From an uncultured Clostridia bacterium (lineage in GTDB: Bacteria > Bacillota > Clostridia > TANB77 > CAG-465): DNA of 64,000 nucleotides. Numbering within the stretch: position 1 is the stretch's first letter; the number at the start of each line of letters is the position of its first letter. The translations under genes and the position numbers were made by a program. The DNA is taken from positions 25,574 to 89,573 of the forward strand of contig CAKPJL010000002.1 in NCBI GenBank assembly GCA_934162655.1, written 5' to 3'. Under the pieces are notes generated by a model that worked only from the letters and a program-made list of their open reading frames with translations, made no database searches and had not been told where the DNA came from. Shown in pieces: positions 61,607 through 64,000 of this stretch.

Positions 61607-64000
61607 TTATTTCATTTTTATAGAAACTATCTTTGAAACACCATATTCTTGCATTGTAACACCATATGTACATTTTGCGACTTCCATTGTCCCTTTTCTA
61701 TGTGTTATTACAATAAATTGAGTATTTTTTGAATATTTCTTTATATATTCTGCAAATCTATGAACATTTACATCATCAAGTGCAGCCTCTATTTCATCTA
61801 GTATACAAAACGGTGGTGTTTTTATTTTTAATATTGCAAAAAGTAAAGCTGTCGCTGTAAGTGCACGTTCTCCACCAGAAAGTAGCATCATATTTTGTAG
61901 TTTTTTACCTGGTGGCTGCACCGCAATCTCAATTCCACTCTCTAATATATTTGATTCATCACAAAGTATTAAATCGGCTTTTCCACCACCAAACAATTCT
62001 TTAAATGTTTCATCAAAATTTTCTTTTATAAGTTTAAATTGCTTTGAAAATTGTTGTTTCATTATATCTATCATATTATTAATTAAGTTTTCAAGTTTTA
62101 CTTTTGTCTCTTCTAAATCTTTCTTTTGAGAAGAAATAAAGTCAAACCTTTTTTTAGTTTCTTCATATTCATCTATACTACTTATTGATACTTCTCCAAG
62201 CATAGAGATCTTTGATTTGATTTTTTCTGCTTCTTTATAAATATTTACACTGCTTTCAAGTTTTTCATATGTACTATAAAGTTTTTGAGCACTAGTATAA
62301 GTTAGTTCATATTCATCCCACATTTTATTTTTTAAATTTTCCTTTTCAATATCTAACTTAATTTTTTTTGCTTCTGCTCTAGAAAGTGTCTCTCTTATTT
62401 TTTCAGTAAGTTTTATAGCCTCAACTATGCCTTTATCAATACCTTCTTCACTTTTCCCTATTTCTTCTTTGCTTTTCTTTAAATCATTTAAAATATTTTC
62501 AAACTCAGATTTAAAGCTTATGATTTCTAAAATTTTACCCTCAATTTTCTCTAAGTTTTCTTGAAATTCTTTAATGCTATTTTGTGCTAGAACTTTTTGT
62601 TCTTCTTTTTTATTTATAGAAGTATTAAAATTGTCTATATCTTGATTGATTTTTTCTTGCATCTCATCAATTGATGCAACAGATTCATCAAAAGATGAAA
62701 CCGAAATTTTTAAATTTACCACATCCTCTGATAAGTTGTCAATTACCTCTTGTTTTTCCTTATTGAATCTTACATATTCTTCTACTTGTCCTTCTAGATT
62801 TTTTATTTCGTCTGCATAATTATTTATTTTTGTTTCATTTTCTTTTATTTTTGATAAAATTTCATCATTCTCTTGTTTAAATTGGATTAATTTCTCATCA
62901 TATGATAATCTATTTTCTTCTATCTTTTCAAGTTCTTTTTTTGTATTATTATATTTTTCTTGGTATGTAGCTACTTCTATATTTATTTTATCTAACTCTT
63001 CTTTTTTAGTCTCATATTCTTTTATAGTTGTATTTAAATCATCTTCTAAAGTTTTATTATTTTCTTTTATACTATTTATTTTGTCTTTTTTTACTTGTAA
63101 TAAATTCTCCAGTGAATTAATTTTTTCTCTTCTTCCAATAAGTCCTGGTGATTTTACCTTGTTTTTACCACCAGTTATGCTTCCCGTTTGCATTATAACC
63201 TCGCCTGATAGTGTAACAATTTTTAAAGAATTTTTAATATTTTTAGAAAGAAGTAAAGCATTTTCAATAGTATCTACAATTACAATATTACAAAGAGCTA
63301 AACTTACAGCATCTTTATAAATATCGTCATAATTTACTAGTTCAATAGCATATCCTATAACGCCATTAAACTTTTTTACGCTATTATCTATACTTTCTTT
63401 AACTTTCTTTATACTTGCAAGTGGTAAAAACGTAACTCTACCAAGTGAGTTTTCTTTTAAATAATTAATTATCTGTTTAGCCTCATTCTCACTTTGACAA
63501 ACTATGTTTTGCATAAAACCACCAAGGGCTACCTCTATTGCATACTCTACTTTTTCATTTACGCTAATTAATGATGCAAGTGTTCCATAAACATTTTTTA
63601 TATTATGTGACTTTGAATATTCTATTGCATCTCTTACGCTTTTTTGATATCCTTCGTTTTCTTGTTCTAAGTTTTTTAGATATGTAAGCTTTGAAGATAG
63701 TGACATTACATCTTCTTTTACAGATAAAAGTTTATCCTCTTCCAAGATTAATTTTTCTTCTTTTTTATTTCTCTCATTTAAAATATCATCAAGTTTTTTA
63801 GATAAGTCACTTTGATTTGATTTATTTTTATTTAGTTTTAAATAGATGTCATCAAGTGTTGCACTAATACTATCTTTTGAAGATATACTTTTGGCTTTGT
63901 TTTTATCTAACATATCAAGTTGCAAATTATTAGCTTCCAATTTTGTATCTAAACTTGAATTTTCAATTTTTATTTGATATATATTTTCTTGCTTTTCGTC
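61607..64000 (-). CDS. smc: Chromosome segregation ATPase SMC, C-terminal two thirds (continues past window)
   Basis: Condensin core subunit. The frame is open to the right edge; the internal TTG at 63940 is not the start. Visible order: end of the first coiled-coil arm; hinge (about 250 residues from VYGTLASLISVNEKVEYAIEVALGGFMQNIV to GSITGGKNK); second long coiled coil; and the C-terminal ATPase lobe with PPGKKLQNMMLLSGGERALTA (signature motif) and FCILDEIEAALDDVNVHRFAEYI (Walker B). The N-terminal Walker A head lies to the right of the window. In most Firmicutes rnc lies upstream and ftsY downstream; ftsY is absent here, a terminator following instead. Confidence 0.96.
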   Translation of the reverse strand, partial: DEKQENIYQIKIENSSLDTKLEANNLQLDMLDKNKAKSISSKDSISATLDDIYLKLNKNKSNQSDLSKKLDDILNERNKKEEKLILEEDKLLSVKEDVMSLSSKLTYLKNLEQENEGYQKSVRDAIEYSKSHNIKNVYGTLASLISVNEKVEYAIEVALGGFMQNIVCQSENEAKQIINYLKENSLGRVTFLPLASIKKVKESIDNSVKKFNGVIGYAIELVNYDDIYKDAVSLALCNIVIVDTIENALLLSKNIKNSLKIVTLSGEVIMQTGSITGGKNKVKSPGLIGRREKINSLENLLQVKKDKINSIKENNKTLEDDLNTTIKEYETKKEELDKINIEVATYQEKYNNTKKELEKIEENRLSYDEKLIQFKQENDEILSKIKENETKINNYADEIKNLEGQVEEYVRFNKEKQEVIDNLSEDVVNLKISVSSFDESVASIDEMQEKINQDIDNFNTSINKKEEQKVLAQNSIKEFQENLEKIEGKILEIISFKSEFENILNDLKKSKEEIGKSEEGIDKGIVEAIKLTEKIRETLSRAEAKKIKLDIEKENLKNKMWDEYELTYTSAQKLYSTYEKLESSVNIYKEAEKIKSKISMLGEVSISSIDEYEETKKRFDFISSQKKDLEETKVKLENLINNMIDIMKQQFSKQFKLIKENFDETFKELFGGGKADLILCDESNILESGIEIAVQPPGKKLQNMMLLSGGERALTATALLFAILKIKTPPFCILDEIEAALDDVNVHRFAEYIKKYSKNTQFIVITHRKGTMEVAKCTYGVTMQEYGVSKIVSIKMK

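Noticed and set aside
1..64000. CRISPR arrays, tRNA and rRNA genes
   Set aside because: No regularly spaced repeats, no tRNA cloverleaf signature and no rRNA stretch was seen on either strand.

Overview
The window is a contiguous piece of a very AT-rich (roughly 25-30% G+C) chromosome from a Gram-positive, spore-forming-type Clostridia bacterium. The evidence is the set of Firmicutes/Clostridia marker genes (whiA, spoVT, a DUF4364 gene beside serS, a stand-alone TSCPD protein of the TIGR03905 type, DUF421 plus DUF4363, recD2, clpPX behind tig), strong AGGAGG ribosome sites and TTGACA-N17-TATAAT promoters. The genetic code is the ordinary bacterial one: TGA ends whiA, the gene at 7354, the IMPACT-family gene and the DUF1294 gene. 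Genus cannot be fixed from the sequence; an uncultured gut lineage is a reasonable guess only. No rRNA, tRNA, CRISPR array, insertion sequence or recognisable prophage was seen.

Layout. 1-20.6 kb is mostly plus strand: the tail of whiA, then engB and DUF4364-serS (minus), cmk-plsC, an orphan gene broken by an in-frame TGA (4565-5197), typA behind a hairpin leader, an orphan gene, a cyclic beta-1,2-glucan synthase encoded as two overlapping genes (7961-15572), tig-clpP-clpX, an IMPACT/YigZ gene overlapping dut, and a small LysM protein that looks like the SOS division inhibitor YneA with two LexA-like boxes around its promoter. 20.6-23.7 kb is an accessory patch: a Xer-type recombinase gene broken by an apparent 4-bp insertion, extremely AT-rich DNA, a 116-aa unknown gene and its decayed duplicate, a membrane-anchored DUF2726 protein, and two large hairpins. 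23.7-64 kb is mostly minus strand: a degenerate SNase-like protein, yebC, a 50-aa membrane protein, polA with a lytic transglycosylase that appears to start at AUA, hemW, dapA, DUF421/DUF4363, a U32 peptidase, rlmB, lepA, dapF, a six-gene run trmN6-rsmI-rnhB-orphan-fba-TSCPD, rluD-type synthase, priA, spoVT-GDPD, a KAP NTPase, recD2, RNHCP-argS, and the C-terminal part of smc running off the right edge.

How it fits together. Most of the window is housekeeping: ribosome assembly and rRNA modification (engB, typA, lepA, rlmB, rsmI, rluD), translation (serS, argS, trmN6), replication/repair (polA, priA, recD2, rnhB, dut, smc), proteostasis (tig, clpPX), lipid and wall precursors (plsC, dapA, dapF, GDPD, lytic transglycosylase) and an exported or periplasmic-type glucan. 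Interleaved are about ten orphan genes that I cannot assign. Many have their own near-consensus promoter and terminator, so they are real single-gene units. The most interesting points are the SOS-type control of the LysM protein, the domain-boundary split of the glucan synthase, hairpin leaders carrying short ORFs before typA and rlmB, the AUA start, and the two disrupted genes.
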